Shown piece by piece: positions 37,171 through 49,895 of a stretch of DNA of 64,000 nt (the stretch's first letter is position 1; the number at the start of each line of letters is the position of its first letter). The notes beneath the pieces were generated by a model. That model searched no databases, was not told the DNA's origin, and saw only the letters and a list, made by a program, of their open reading frames with translations. The DNA is from Blastobasis lacticolella (lineage: Eukaryota; Arthropoda; Insecta; Lepidoptera; Blastobasidae): contig LR990052.1 in NCBI GenBank assembly GCA_905147135.1, forward strand, positions 12,090,200 to 12,154,199, in the 5' to 3' direction. The translations under genes were made by a program, and so were the position numbers.

Positions 37171-37487
37171 CGTCTTGGCGGTAATGTCTCGTTTGTGCTC
37201 TCGCGCACGAGGGCCCGTGGTCCGCCTTGATAATGATCTAGGATTTGGCAGGTCAGGTGCGACAGTTTAGCGACTGCCGTCTGACCTCCATGACCCTGCT
37301 ACCAGGGGAGCCTGACCAGATTGGATCATGGATACACATTCAGTCGCCTGAATGTGCAAGTTTCATCACGATGTTTTCTCTCACCGTAAGAGCATCAGTT
37401 AGTATGTATATAACTCAGAAAAGAGTCATTGGTACATAGTGGGATTCGAACCCGGTACTTCTCGCTTACGAGTCGTCCACCGACGCT
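37171..37487 (-). mobile_element. SINE family A, copy g, almost complete
   Basis: Whole body from GTCTTGGCGGTAATG through CCACCGACGC. The B-box complement GGATTCGAACCCGGTACTTC is intact, but the A-box side of the head has a deletion of about 20 bases relative to copy e. SINE sense is minus. Confidence 0.8.
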
Positions 37488-38437
37488 CACGCTCATTTAT
37501 TTATAATTATTTAAAAAACGATGAAACACTGTGCTGATTACCATGATTTAATATTATTACAAATTAGTCTTTTTTAATATTTGCTTTAAAAGTTAATTTA
37601 AAATTTTAATCATATCTATTACTTAACTTATAAGTTCGGTTCAATTACGTTGTAGGTAATTTAAGTTTAATTTAAAGTTACATTTTCAAGTATCGTTTAC
37701 AATTTATGGTTTAGGGTATTTCTTTATTAAATAAGTATGAGTTGAATAAACTTACTAAAGCTATAGGAGTACGAATGGTGTGTTAAGCTATACCTAGGTA
37801 CATTTCATGGTAACACAACGTCCTTGTGTTGTTAATATTAGATCAATATTATATTAGAATTACCACATCACTAACAGGTTAATTTTCGTGTTGCCTTAGT
37901 AATAGTTAGCATTGGCGTTCATTTGCATTTTACATCTTTATCAAGCCTTCATTCAAAAAAGCCTACATCGAAATTGTATTTTTTACATACACTAAAGATC
38001 GCTAAAATAAGTTACGAATCACGTGTCCGCACCGTTAATATCAAAATTCTTACTTCCAACTTTTAGTACTAATAAATAATCTATTCCCAGATGCCAACTA
38101 AATAAACATAAAAAGGCCTATGTAAATGAGGAAAATGATTGATTTCCACACATTATAGACTTATTACCAGGCGGGACAAGTAAATATATACGCTCGGACA
38201 AATCTGACTTTATTTAACTTGACTGGCAGTGACGAGGTTACATCAACAGTACTTACTACCTGTAGAATACGACGTATAGAGTAGTTTTAACTCGTTTCAA
38301 TGCTGTTCAAGTAACTTTCTAACCCAACATAAGTAATGATAAATCAAGCGGGAAAATCATTAAATTTTCTATGAAACTTCTTACGAAAACATTTATAAAC
38401 GACTATTGCTTAATGAATAATTTTAAGACAAGCTCAC
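37488..38437. other. No feature seen; intron next to the candidate first exon
   Basis: AT-rich sequence directly downstream (on the minus strand) of the donor at 38438. No exon, repeat or motif I can name. Confidence 0.45.
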
Positions 38438-38845
38438 CTTAAAGTCAAGTCGTTCACAAAACTCCAGTACGTCCAAATTAAAAACTGCACTCGCGATGCA
38501 CTTGATAGTCACAGTACGGGGCGAAGTTTTGTAACAATTACACCATCCGCTGTAGGCAGCGGTGGGTACGAGAAAACCACTTGTCCTTAGAAACCACTCT
38601 TCAGTTTCCAACGTAATTGTTGGGAGCAGAAGGGTCGGTCGCGGTGAGCGGCGAAGTTGCGTGAGGTTATCGGGCGTGCGTTTGGCGCGGGTCGCGGCGC
38701 AGGCTGGCGGCGGCGCGGCGGCGCGGCTCGGAGTGAGCCTCGGCCGGAGCCGCCGCTCGCGCCGCCGGAGCCCGGGGCTCCCCGCGCGGCCGCAGCCTCC
38801 CGCGGACCCGCCACCACCGGCCGCCCGCCGCCCTACCGCCCTCAC
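38438..38845 (-). other. Candidate first (5' leader) exon with CpG-island promoter
   Basis: The segment around 38640-38850 is extremely GC- and CpG-rich, unlike the AT-rich flanks, and on the minus strand it runs into a good donor (CTTTAAG then GTGAGCTTG) whose last exon base is 38438. The next good minus-strand acceptor that leads into a coding exon is at 24308, so I infer this is the promoter and first exon of the signal-peptide gene, with an intron of about 14 kb. The upper boundary is arbitrary: I see no clear TATA box, and the true start could be anywhere in roughly 38600-38800. A 136-codon open frame across this exon is in phase with exon 2 but is mostly low-complexity Ala/Arg/Gly/Pro, so I treat the exon as probably non-coding. 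Confidence 0.4.
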
Positions 38846-40069
38846 CGCACAGACTTATTACTCCTCTTATCGGATGCACAACAAACACACGGGCGTAGCT
38901 ACCCTGACACATATTTATTCGCAAACCACCGATGCAATGCTTATCTCATTAGGCAACAATCGAAGGGCTAACTCATCGAGCAACAATTTTAATAGTTGTG
39001 AAACGACTCCTTTGTCGATTGTTTATCGGATCAGTATGAATATCTACGCCGTAATGTGCGGCGTCATCATTGGCACTTATGTAGGTACCTATAGGTATAT
39101 TGATTGCTAAAAATTAAATCTTATTTATGCACGTTTATCCGTCCTCGTCAACTTATCTTAGACAAGCCAGTAGGTAGGATACAGTTACAAATATAGATTG
39201 ATTGCTGCGATATCTAGCTATTGAATATGGATATCATAATAACTAATTCATAACACAAATTCATCTTGCGCTGGCGCCCGTCATTATTCGAGATTGGCAG
39301 TCGATGAGTGACAAAGCGCCATTACGGCCGGCTGCGGCTGACCTGCGGTTTTTCTAGCAATAACTATAACTTTATAGCGAAATTTGTGCTATTGTTATTA
39401 GCAAAGTGATTAACCAGGAAATTATTTGCTTTGTTGTAGGCTGATTTTCAGTACTTGTAAATCCCAAATAGTTTATTCTAAAAGCGTCCGATGCGTTGGG
39501 CTCGAGCACGGCGCGGATTTTAATCCATTGCGGGTTTAGTAGGTACATGGCCCGCGCGACGGATACTTCTCTAAGGCAACCTCCATTTCAAAGTTGAAAT
39601 ATTGATGGGCGAGCAAATTGGTATACTCTAATCTTTAGATGGTCATTAGCCCGCACTAGCACTACATCGTAGTTGACGACGGATGAGAGCAGCGCCCGCG
39701 ACGGGCTTCGCTCAACGCAGCCGACGCCCTAGGATCTAAGCATTCGACACAGAATATTTATACTAACGTAGCTTTCGACCAAAGTAAGATATACTTTTTA
39801 AATCGGAAGAGCATTGAATTTAACATAATATTACTACATCATTACATAATATTACTCAATAAATAAAAGTTGTAAAAAACTAAAAAACTCCGATAGCTAT
39901 TAAAAACTAAATATGTAGTTAATAACAAGCAGGTACGTAGGTATGTAATGTAAATATGTAGGGTATGTAATGTTAATTTAACTTTAATTAAAACTTGAAA
40001 GCAGGCGGATCTCATATTTGTATAGGTATGTGCCTGCCTACTTACGGTTCGATATTTTATAGAAATACA
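38846..40069. other. Upstream region with GC-richer patches
   Basis: Patches at 39265-39360, 39480-39570 and 39650-39735 are GC-richer and free of transposon words. They lie just upstream of the candidate promoter on the minus strand, a sensible place for proximal enhancers, but nothing more specific is visible. Confidence 0.35.
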
Positions 40070-40600
40070 TTCTACAGAATTGGGAACTAAATTACAAAAT
40101 TCTTGTAATTGTCCATAATGGACACCTATTGTTATTATCACGTAACGTAGACGTAGGCGCGGCCCAAATTGGCAACGGCCGACGACCATGGTCGTGCGAC
40201 GGGCGGTTTTGAGATATCCTATTGTCCAGCGACAACCATAGCGGCACAACCGTTACCAATTAGGACAGCGCCTTAGCGATACACCAGCAGCCGAATCGGG
40301 AGGCTCCAGCAGCCTCCACCGAGGCATAGTCCCATCCCTCGACCCGCCTGTAAGTCGACAGCGCGAATTATAGAATGAGGAACTAAATTACTTAGTTTCA
40401 TAATTGTCCACATACTAGATAATGTACACCAATGTTCAAAATCACGCAACGTAGACATAGCCGACACCAGCAGCCCGAACGGGAGGCTCCAGCAGCCTCC
40501 ACTGAGGCATAGTCCCATCCGTTGTCCCGCCTGTAACGCAAAGCGACAGCCTGCGCGCGCGCAGCCTCGACGCACCAGAGGTTGCGGTTGTGCAATTCAC
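40070..40600. repeat. Local tandem duplication, period about 183 bp
   Basis: ACACCAGCAGCCGAATCGGG at 40281 and ACACCAGCAGCCCGAACGGG at 40464 begin near-identical stretches (both continue GGAGGCTCCAGCAGCCTCCAC and GAGGCATAGTCCCATCC). A third, diverged unit (GGGAACTAAATTACAAAATT, CACGTAACGTAGACGTAGGC) precedes at 40080-40160. The sequence is not simple; minus-strand frames through it have no known domain. Confidence 0.75.
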
Positions 40601-43600
40601 ACTTGATGCTTGCAAGTTGTAAGACATAGATCATTATCTGACATTATCGACCGGTGTGATTAACTATACTAAAGTGATAATGGCCTCATAACAACCAGCT
40701 ATGACGGGCTAGATCACTCGAGCAAATTATCTTTGTTGGAAACCTTACTGAGGTTATATGTTGTTATTCGGTCCTTAGTTAAATCAACTTGTAATAACCC
40801 ATAACTGCGCGCCGTGGATGGAATATTTAATCGAAACGCTATATATATTGTCGATATACTTACTGTATTATACATTTTTAACATATTTGCTGCTGCTTTT
40901 GTATGTATTTAAAGTATATAAGTAATTTATCAGTTATCTACCACCCATAACACAAGCTTTGCTTACTTTGGGGCTGGATGGCGCTGTGTGAATTAGTTCA
41001 CTTTTTTTTTTGTTTTTTCTAAAGGAACCATTATTTAACTTAACCCATTCTTTTTCCACCACACGCTCGTGGTAATTTAAAAAAAAATACACCAGGGTCC
41101 CTGAAAGGCGTAGTAACAGTGACTGGTAGGATATGACAAATACATGCCTAAACTAGCGGTGCCCCGCGGCTTTGACCGCGTGCAATTCAACATTCTGTAA
41201 ACAAAAGTATAACACAACTGTCCCGCGGGGTCCTATAATTTTTCCGAGACCTTTACGTGTGGTTTCCCTTACGAAACACAAGCTCGTGTTAAATCTATCA
41301 GGAAAACATAACTTGGTACCTGTTACTAATTTTTTTTATTTCAGTAGGTAACAGTACATAGTGTCCTTAATTTGGTAGCTTGCTTTTTATTTGTCCTCTA
41401 TCACTCGATGACGTCTCAACCGCAGACCCAATATCGGTCATCGGTTATTTACTTGCGCGAGTGTACGTTTAGGTTCTAACATGTTTGTGCGAAACAAGCC
41501 AGTAGGTACAATTACCACTGTGGCGCATAATTGTATATTGGCAGCCAGGTATCTCAGCGAGCTATGTAATTTCCCGTGGTCTATCTAATATGATCGGCGC
41601 GACGCGGCGCCAGCCCCGGCGGCTTGGTAAAGGACGCTTATGCTAATACTTAGGCTAACAACCTAGCCGTAGGTACACGACGTTTCTCGACCATAAGTAC
41701 AACGACTTATAAATTATTGAATGAATTCTAATGCAGTTCACCTATCAATCAATCAACAGAGGCGACGGTTTTTGCGGGCGCCTCGGGGCGGAATGTGGGT
41801 CTTGTAAAACGATGTCTCCGAAACGCAGCCAGCGGAATTGAACATCGAGCCGCGAATAGTTTCTTCCTTATACATAGACAGGCGTAGATGTAAAAGTAAT
41901 GGAGATTTATTGTCCTCAAAAGTGGGTGTAGCAATTTCGCCGTGCGAGACACGGCGCCTATGAACGCCTAATAATGAGTAATGAGGCATCCAAGTCGCGG
42001 CGGACGCCCGCACAGACAGTATACAACGCTTATAACACGTAAGGTAGAGAAGGTACCCACCCGACACGAGGCCAGCCACCGGATCACGAAACCTACCCAG
42101 CAAAAGATCTAATCTGACCAAGGTTACAATAAAACCAGGTTTACAAAGTTTTATAATTGGCCTATATAAGTTTAATTGTGGCGGAAAATTACATGCGATG
42201 TAAATAACTGAATAATGAGGTTATCATTAGTACTTCAGCGAACGTACTCACCTACATTGTACGTAGAATATATTCGAGTTATTCTATTTAATCAATAAAT
42301 CCTAATAATGTTAAACATGTTATCGTTGGTCGGCACAAAGCGACGCGCGACTTCCATATTTGATAATAAAGTGCGGAACAAAATGCTGTATACGCATTAT
42401 CATTCATTCTATAAGATTTATGTGACGTAGTTGTTGGGATAAACGTTTACAATACCGCCAACCTCTATTTATATATTACATACAATGGATGAATCATTGC
42501 GTTTCTACTTTTTTCTAGATAAGTCCTTGTACAGTATAAGTGCATAAGTGCTTATCACTTCAATAAAAATTTCCTTTGCCGCTACAGCAACATACCTCCC
42601 GGCATTTGATGCATCTTTAGGCAAAATCAGTTTGCTAAAAGAAGGGAGCATTAGCTGTCTCTTTTGTTCAAGGTATTTTTTATATATAAAAAAAATTATT
42701 TTTTTCATAAATTAAATAAAAGACGTTTAGCAATTGCACAATAGTGTAGGGGAATATGATTCTTAAGGTGGTAATGTAGTTATGCTCTTGTATGTACCTA
42801 TCTAATGTGCTACTCTATACTTATTGCCATATGGAGCGCATGCGCTACCTCATAGGTGTGAATGAGGGTACCACACTTGAAAAATTATGCGCACTTAACT
42901 TTAACACACCTCATTCGCTCCAATGAAGTTGCTTGTTACGTGCAACTAAAACACGCAACATTGCATAGTGTCTTGGAAAATTTCCATTGACACTTTAACT
43001 TCAACACCTACGTCCCACTTGGAAACTCATGAGCGTGCGGAGGCGTCTCTACTCAAGCAATTAAACTCTCTATGGGTCGCAGTTAAGCACTCCTATCCTT
43101 CCGCCTTTACTTTATTCCTAGTGAAGTGTTGAGCTAAATCTGAGCTATATCCACTGGACGAGCCTTAATAGGCACTCTGCCAATACATCTAGGGAAAATG
43201 GCACCGACACCATTTTAAAAGCTTTTGTCTCATTGTATGGATTCGCGTGGGCGCCCCTCACTTCAGTTTCATTCATTTAATGCGCTGTTTTGTTAAGGGT
43301 AGGTCGAGGTCTTGCGTTTTATTTATATGTCGATACCCATTGAATTTAAATCAATTAACTAAATTAAATTACTGTTACATAATACGCATTTCATTGCATG
43401 CCTAGACAATCACAAAATTGATTATAGTTAAAACCTGGAAATTATGTTGCAGTTGCATAGATACATTATGCAAGAAAACGAAAGCGATATGAAGTCAGCC
43501 ATCCATCATACATTGTCCGTCACAGTCGTATTGCGTCCCATTCCGTAGCTAAAAGTTGTAGAATACTAAAAGTCGTAGCTAGTGACTAATCGGGAAATTG

Positions 43601-44338
43601 ATTTTCCTATACATAGCCAGCTATCAAAAGGAATATGAAACAGGCCGAACGGAACGGGCAAAAAAGTTTATTTATTTATTTATTTCACCATTTATTGTAC
43701 ACAAAATTGTTACAAAAGTTCCTTATTTATTACCGGTTACTAGAAGGAATTTGTATAACATTATACCTAGCCCCAACCCATTCCACTAACAAGTGTCGTA
43801 CGAATGTTTCAGACGCAATCTACCTAGGACCTTTGTAGACCAGTAGCGTTTTTGTCGTATTATACTTTGTAACAAACCCCTAGTGGGATTAAGTGCCTAC
43901 TCAATTACTTACTTAAAATAATGAATAACGAATAATGTTTATCTCTTTTCTCATTATAATATACTTACTAATATACCGTCTAGGGTGCCAATCGACTCCC
44001 GAAACTGTTCAACTAAACTATTTATGAAATCAGTACAGAACTTATCAACAGCAATGCCCTAGATATTATTCTAGACTAGAAGTCTAACGACTCATCCCCT
44101 TAACAACGCCTGGAGGGTTTGTCTGCGACGGCGCGGCGGCGACGCGGCGGCGCGTCCTATTTTCGTAGCCCGACTGCTGATGAAGCGGCCATTCATAAAA
44201 CCTACGCCTCTACGTGTTGGATATCCTTCCCTTCTAGTATACGTAGTACTTTCTTTTTCTCTATCCTAGTGATGGATAATGGAAGTTTAGATATTTAATG
44301 GAGAATCTAGGCCTCAAGTCGGGGTATTTGCTAAGGCG
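40600..44338. other. Upstream/intergenic DNA with repeat fragments
   Basis: 40930-41005 is a lone copy of the family B SINE tail (ACACAAGCTTTGCTTACTTT). 41150-41290 carries a CCCGCGGCTTTGACCGCG module typical of moth repeats. GC-rich patches at 41590-41640 and 44120-44160 have no supported exon. The rest is AT-rich. Confidence 0.4.
40930..41005 (+). repeat. Family B tail without SINE head
   Basis: Near-identical to 3436-3500: CAGTTATCTACCACCCATAA, ACACAAGCTTTGCTTACTTT and GGCTGGATGGCGCTGTGTGA. It occurs without a tRNA head, as expected if the tail belongs to the partner LINE. Confidence 0.65.
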
Positions 44339-44515
44339 CGATTGAATTGTAATCGGATCGCATAACCAGCTAAATGGCAGCTTGACACATTTTTTGTATT
44401 CTCCTACTGTAATTATTGGTTCGATTGAATTGTAATTGGATCGCAATAGCAGTTCAATGGCAATTCAATTCGTTCTTGGTATTCTGCTACCATCTGTATC
44501 TGGTAACTCCTCCTT
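44339..44515 (+). repeat. 83-bp direct duplication
   Basis: CGATTGAATTGTAATCGGAT at 44339 and CGATTGAATTGTAATTGGAT at 44422 start two related units that both include a TTGGTATTC/TTTGTATTC word and CTACTGT/CTACCAT. Followed at 44520-44580 by a LINE-tail wording (ATCAGGTCGACCGTACGTTC). Confidence 0.6.
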
Positions 44516-44639
44516 CTAGATGACAATGGCCGCTATCCATCAGGTCGACCGTACGTTCGTATGCCTCCTGAGGCAATAAAAAAAATATTGGTCAACATTT
44601 ATAGGTAAATATTATGAACTCTTACGCTTAGCTTCATTT

Positions 44640-45200
44640 GACTAGCTTTTAAAATACGCCGATGTCAACACTGACTCACGCACTGACTAATATCTCATCA
44701 AAACCTCTAGGGTAATTTCCGAAGTCCTAGGAAGCTGACATTTGGTCCGCAGCTAGGATTTGCATCCAAATAACAAAAAATTTATAAATCTATCTTTTAA
44801 CCTCCAGCCCCAGTAAAGGGGTATGCAAGTACGTACTTTAATAAAATTTCCAGGCTACTATCCGATGTTCTTGAAAGCTGACATTTGGTATGTAGTTTAG
44901 GATATGCACACAAATAACAATGCCACTAAAATTAGTACCTACATTTTCTCGAAGCTCTTTGTCATAGTAGTATTTTCAACCCTCGTAGTTTCGGACTGGA
45001 TAATGCTAAATGACTGATAAAACATATTTTTTGAATTTTATGAGCACTTAAATACGCCGATTACGACACTGACTCACTAGCTCATCTGAATAACCTCTTG
45101 GGCATTTCCCGAAGTGCTAAAAACCTGAAATTTGATATGCAGACTAGGAATTGCACACAACTATCAAGATAATTAAGACTTTTAGCCTCGAACTTCTATC
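44640..45200 (+). repeat. Degenerate tandem modules of a transposon
   Basis: The word ACATTTGGTCCGCAGCTAGG (44738) recurs as ACATTTGGTATGTAGTTTAGG-like (44880) and AAATTTGATATGCAGACTAGG-like (45128), each followed by a CACACAAATAAC-like word. AAATACGCCGAT...CACTGACTCAC occurs at 44652 and 45051. Old internal repeats of a mobile element. Confidence 0.5.
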
Positions 45201-47950
45201 TATCTTCTCAAGTAGCAGTCTTTTGAAAAAATTGAATGTAAAAGGCACTTCGAATTCTAACTCTACAAATCCTACATTTAGGTCAGAAAGTAGATCTTGG
45301 CCGTTTCCAGCCTATGTGTCATGAAATAGTTCTATAAAGAGTTAGGCTTTGTAGAGTTAGAAGCTTGGCTCTTCTAGAGATATAATAACTTATTTCTGTG
45401 AATCCGTTAAGAGCTTACGAGTCTTAGCCGTCCGTATTGTATGCAACTATGCTGATAAGCTGTTGAGGCTGCCTCGCTTTTGTCTTCTTCCGCCATGTTT
45501 GCCGTGGCGAGCACTAACAGTTTACTATTATGAGGAAATGTTTCAACCATTATGATCAGAGTGTGCTGCAGAACTATCAGCATCCTGATGCCGTTTGAGG
45601 ATAAGTACGAGTGCCATAGCCAGCCACTGGAGTTCACTGCTAATAGTTATAATTTTCAAATGTAGGTCAGAATGTGCTCATTTTTCTGTCAATTTAACTA
45701 CAATAAAACCTTTTAAACAATATCGACTTAAGCAAAATCATTGTATAGCTTGACCGCGACAGAGGTGACCTGTCAATAGTTGCGCAAGTTCTGCGTTTTA
45801 TGTGGCAATATCGGATGGATGTAGTATTCTGTGACAGACATCGAATGTCGCCAACAATGGAACATGAATAAGAAGGAACGTGACGGAAAAATAAACTAAC
45901 GTGTCACGATTGGGAAATTAGAATATTGACGTTTCGGAAAGACCTAGCGCCCTTCTTCATGGAATGATGTTTCTTGTCAAATGTGTTTACATGTGACGTA
46001 CTACTACGTTCATGTCTATAGGGGTCTATACCTAAACTAAATTGATTTATTTATATTTTCTTGCCTTATTACTAGGTAGGTAAATACTTAACTATATTTT
46101 CTGCAATTCTTTTTTATTTCACTTTAATAAAATAAAAGTAAGATATCTGGCACTGCGCCCGATGGCACGCTCGCTCACACTTTTCTTTCAGGGTGGATGC
46201 ACACACAACGTCATGCATAAAACTCCTTAACTTAACAATATTTGCACGACATTTGAACTAGTTTAAGACTCAATAACTCACTTCGTTCGCTGGTCTACAT
46301 TCCACTCGTACCTATTTATTATGAACCAACGAGGTTATCTGAGGCTGCACCTAATTTTGAATATCACTCTATTTTGATACTTGTCTAACCTAATCAGTTC
46401 AGTAACTACATTCATTATGCGGTCAAGTCTTCCAACCGTCTGATCAAGAGTACAAAATAGTAATTTACATTTTCAATAAGCCCTGACACTATTCGTTCAT
46501 TTAAGAACGATTCGAATGCAACAAAAAATTACTCTGTTAGTCATCGTCCTCAGAGCCATCAGTTTATATAAGGCACTTGTCAAAGCGCAGCCAGTTAAAT
46601 TGGTTTGTTGTAGAGTTATGATTATTGAGGTTAGTAGGTGCATAATCGAGCCAATAATGACAAATTAACTGATTGATATGTGAGTGTCGAGGGGACCATT
46701 AGCGGACGGCGCTGGAGCAATCGTCTCGAACTTCCACAGGGCTTATTAGACGATGGACCTTGGACCACCACAATCATAATTTCGGATGTAAACTATTCCA
46801 AAGCATGGTTACAATATTGGTTGTGCAATAGTTGTGATCTCGTGATGGTTGACATAAAGCTGGTCAACAAAGCTTTTAACTACGAACACTTCATTTTTCG
46901 CTGCACATTACAATTCAATATTATTCTGGAATAAATCCGTTTATTCTATGCAGACTGACTTGTCTTATTAGGTAAACTGATGGCGTACTAGCGACCAAAG
47001 ACAATTTATGGGTTGAGGTTTGCACATGAAGTTATAGATAATGGGTTTGCATGAAAAAGTCATAGACAAAATAAATTTCCGAATGTCAAATACGACAATA
47101 TTTTTTAAGCAGTACTAGTGAGTAATGGTAAAATTTATATTTTCAGTATAATTATGTATTTAAATGGATAATTTTCAGCATTTAACTAGTGCATATTTAT
47201 TGAAAATATTAACATTCTATGTTTTTACTATATAATTCAAGACAGTCATCTATATACTCGTATATACAGTGTATGTAGCGTGATTGATACGGCAAGTTCT
47301 CATTTTGTCACGAGTATTGTTTGTTTACCGAATAAGACAAGTCAGATGTGCACCTAATATTACCACCGAGGTAAGGCCGTGCCTGCGAAGGGAGCTGACC
47401 TCTTAAGTACTCGTTTGTCTTTCCAACGGGCAGATTATGCTGTCAGTCAATGTTCAATTGAGACTGAGATCCGATACGTCTCAATTGCGAGGACCCGCCA
47501 CTGTTGGGACTGGCTTCAATGAAACAGAAACAACAAACTATCCACTTTTGCAGTACTTATGTTCAGTCATTATTGGTAACTACATACTAAATCGTTTGGG
47601 TAATTGAGTAATAATCCCATCAAAAACATTTTATGTAAAATTTGCCAAATCTCGTGACTCTCCCGTAAAAATATATGAGATTTAAGGTGGAGCCAAGTCT
47701 GATAGTACTTTTTTAATAAATTATACTGCAAATTGCACCGTAGTTCTCTGAGTAAATAATAATACTTAAAATTATTATAAATGTATTTTATGCACCTTTG
47801 TTGTCAAGATCTTCATTAACACTAAGATACTACTCGGGGCGTGACTAAGTTCGCATGGTGTCCTACTCCTACATACGTCTACTTTACCTTTACCTAAACT
47901 TTTTTTCTTACTAATAAAACTTCCTGTTGAATCACTCTACGCCACCCTAC
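45201..47950. other. No gene seen; one TATA-like site
   Basis: Mostly AT-rich. The TATA-like motif near 46565 is listed separately. No open frame here has recognisable content. Confidence 0.4.
46560..46600 (+). promoter_or_regulatory. TATA box plus initiator-like motif
   Basis: TATATAAGG begins at 46565 and an initiator-like CCAGTT has its A at 46593, a spacing of 28, which is right for a TATA promoter on the plus strand. No credible downstream coding exon follows; the ATG at 46678 meets a stop at once. Confidence 0.2.
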
Positions 47951-48145
47951 GCCATGACCATAATCCAGAATTTGGCAGATCAGATAGTTACAGTGGAGCG
48001 ACTGCCATCTGATCTCCATGACCCTGTGATCAAGGGAACCTGACCAGATTGGATCATCATGGATTCAGTCGCCTGAATGTGCAGGTTTCATCACGATGTT
48101 TTTTCTCACCGTAAGAGCATCTATTAGTATTCAACTAAATAACTA
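47951..48145 (-). mobile_element. SINE family A, copy h
   Basis: Body words from GCCATGACCATAATCCAGAA to CTCACCGTAAGAGCATCTAT are in order and the copy is moderately diverged. Both ends are missing. SINE sense is minus. Confidence 0.7.
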
Positions 48146-48764
48146 ATAATGTTAGTTCTGTTGTGTTATTTCACTAATAATTTGTTATTTATTTATTATT
48201 CCAGTTGGCTCCAGCAAAGTATGAAATTGTTTTTATTACAAAACTTCTCATTTTTCTTGTCATCTGTACCTCTATTATTTAGGCTTTTTACAGGAAACTA
48301 TAACTGGTAACAATCATCAACTTGAGAAAGCTGTCAATCTTACAACCAAATTATAATTATCATAACTGTAATTCATGAAAATGTCGGTTTTCATACAAAA
48401 AAGTTCAACGTGAGCGACACCCCCATTGATGTCTTATAAAGGAATGTAATGAAGTACACTGACGAGCAAATATTTCAAAAACGAATAAAAATTTATTGGA
48501 CAAAAGGTATTTTAAATTTCATATTTTAATGAAATACACTTCAATGTTCCTTTGAAATATCTTCGTTTATGTAAGTGACTTCGTTATTTTTTCAGTCTGT
48601 TTAAAATTTTCTCCAGCTTTGTGGCGCTGTATGTTATGGAAACCTTATCACTCACATCATCACAATCACAAAATAGATATTTGATGTGTTAGTACGTCAA
48701 CAAACCACTTTAAAAAAATTAAATTTTTTCATAGTAATCTTTTATTGCTAAGATCTACTTACTT
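48146..48764. other. No feature seen
   Basis: AT-rich sequence between a SINE and a LINE fragment. Confidence 0.45.
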
Positions 48765-49140
48765 ACTGCGCTGGGTCGATGATCCAAAGTGGATCTTGGC
48801 CTCCAACACCAGAGATCGCCATCTCTTCCTATCCTGCGCCATCTCCTACCAATCGAGGTTTATAGTGCGTGCAGGTCTTTCGGGACTTCATGCTTCCAGC
48901 GATATCTGGGTCGAACGACACGATCCTCCCCCATCCTCTCCACGTGGCTAAGCCAACGCAGCCTTGCGGCCTTGATCTCTCCCATAATATTGGGTTCGGA
49001 AATAAGCTGTTCCACCTCCTCGTTCTTTTTCCTCTTCCACATGCCATCCTCCCCCTTTGTTGGCCCCAAAATTTTCCGGAAGATCTTACGTTCAGCGACC
49101 AATAACTGGTATAGGGAAATCAAACAACCCAAACTCGATG
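48765..49140 (-). mobile_element. Non-LTR retrotransposon 3' coding fragment
   Basis: The minus-strand frame 49132-48860 reads AERKIFRKILGPTKG, EVEQLISEPNIMGEIKAARL and RWLSHVERM..DRV, the conserved carboxy-terminal stretch of RTE-like endonuclease/reverse transcriptase proteins. A shifted frame continues to a terminal DPLWIIDPAQ and a stop near 48770, so at least one frameshift is present. Polymerase and endonuclease domains are absent; dead 5'-truncated copy. Confidence 0.8.
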
Positions 49141-49677
49141 GTTTGTCATACGTAGCTTAGGAGTTCCTATGACCATCTTCCGACTTCATTATCAGACCCT
49201 GGACACCACACAATGTTACAGTTTTTGTCAATACAAAATAAACGAGCCTAAACGCGAAGGAGTTTAGGAGCATCAAGCCACCTTCCGTCTCATGCATTAC
49301 ATTATCATAACATTGCATTGTTACCTAACTTACATAAGTATTTAAAATTTAAGCTCAATCGGATGTCAAGAAGTGGTTCTAATTCAGCAACCATCAAGAA
49401 ACTACCGTCGTGTCCACAATCAAGTTACAATTTGTAAAACGATTGAAAAGTAGACTAACAAATAGTGCAGGAAACTTCAATTGCTCATAGAGCACCACTT
49501 CCTAAAGATAAACGATAGTAGGTACTCGTCGAGATTACCACTGAGTGACTATGTGATAATTATGAAGATGAAAAGTAGAATCTACCATTAATTTATTGTA
49601 ATTTGTCTTATGTGGTAAACGAACAGCACTCGTATCAAAATTACGACTTGCCGTATCAATTACGCTACGAACATTAT
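49141..49677. other. No gene seen; remnant repeat
   Basis: 49340-49375 (TAAGCTCAATCGGATGTCAA) is an inverted piece of the module at 14389-14590. Nothing else is recognised. Confidence 0.4.
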
Positions 49678-49895
49678 GTATCATCATCATCATCACAGCC
49701 CGTAACAGTCCACTGCAGGACTTCGGGCCTCTCCCACGAAAGGGGAGGTTACTGCCATAATCTCCACGCTTGGCAAACGGGTTGGAGATCGCAGTGTTTA
49801 AATATAACAATTCCATTCTCATTTTCCAGACTTGTACGACACCCACGAGTGTAAGGGGTTGGTGCTATTCTACTCTGCCGGAAACCACACGGCCA
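49678..49895 (+). repeat. Interspersed repeat family C, copy 3
   Basis: (ATC)n start, then CACAGCCCGTAACAGTCCAC, TCCCACGAAAGGGGAGG, CCATAATCTCCACGCTTGGC, TTGTACGACACCCACGAGTG and ACCACACGGCCAAC. The best preserved copy of the central part. Confidence 0.75.

Noticed and set aside
38562..39110. 182-codon plus-strand open frame across the CpG island
   Set aside because: Overlaps the candidate minus-strand exon, is Arg/Ala/Pro-rich through the island and shows no domain. High GC removes stop codons, so long frames are expected by chance.
42505..42708. 67-codon minus-strand frame with transposase-like feel
   Set aside because: I could not match it to any transposase motif; the ends are poly-Lys from A-rich DNA.
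44120..44160. CGGCGGCGACG-rich stretch, considered as an exon
   Set aside because: Only about 40 bases, with no paired splice sites; likely a small CpG patch.
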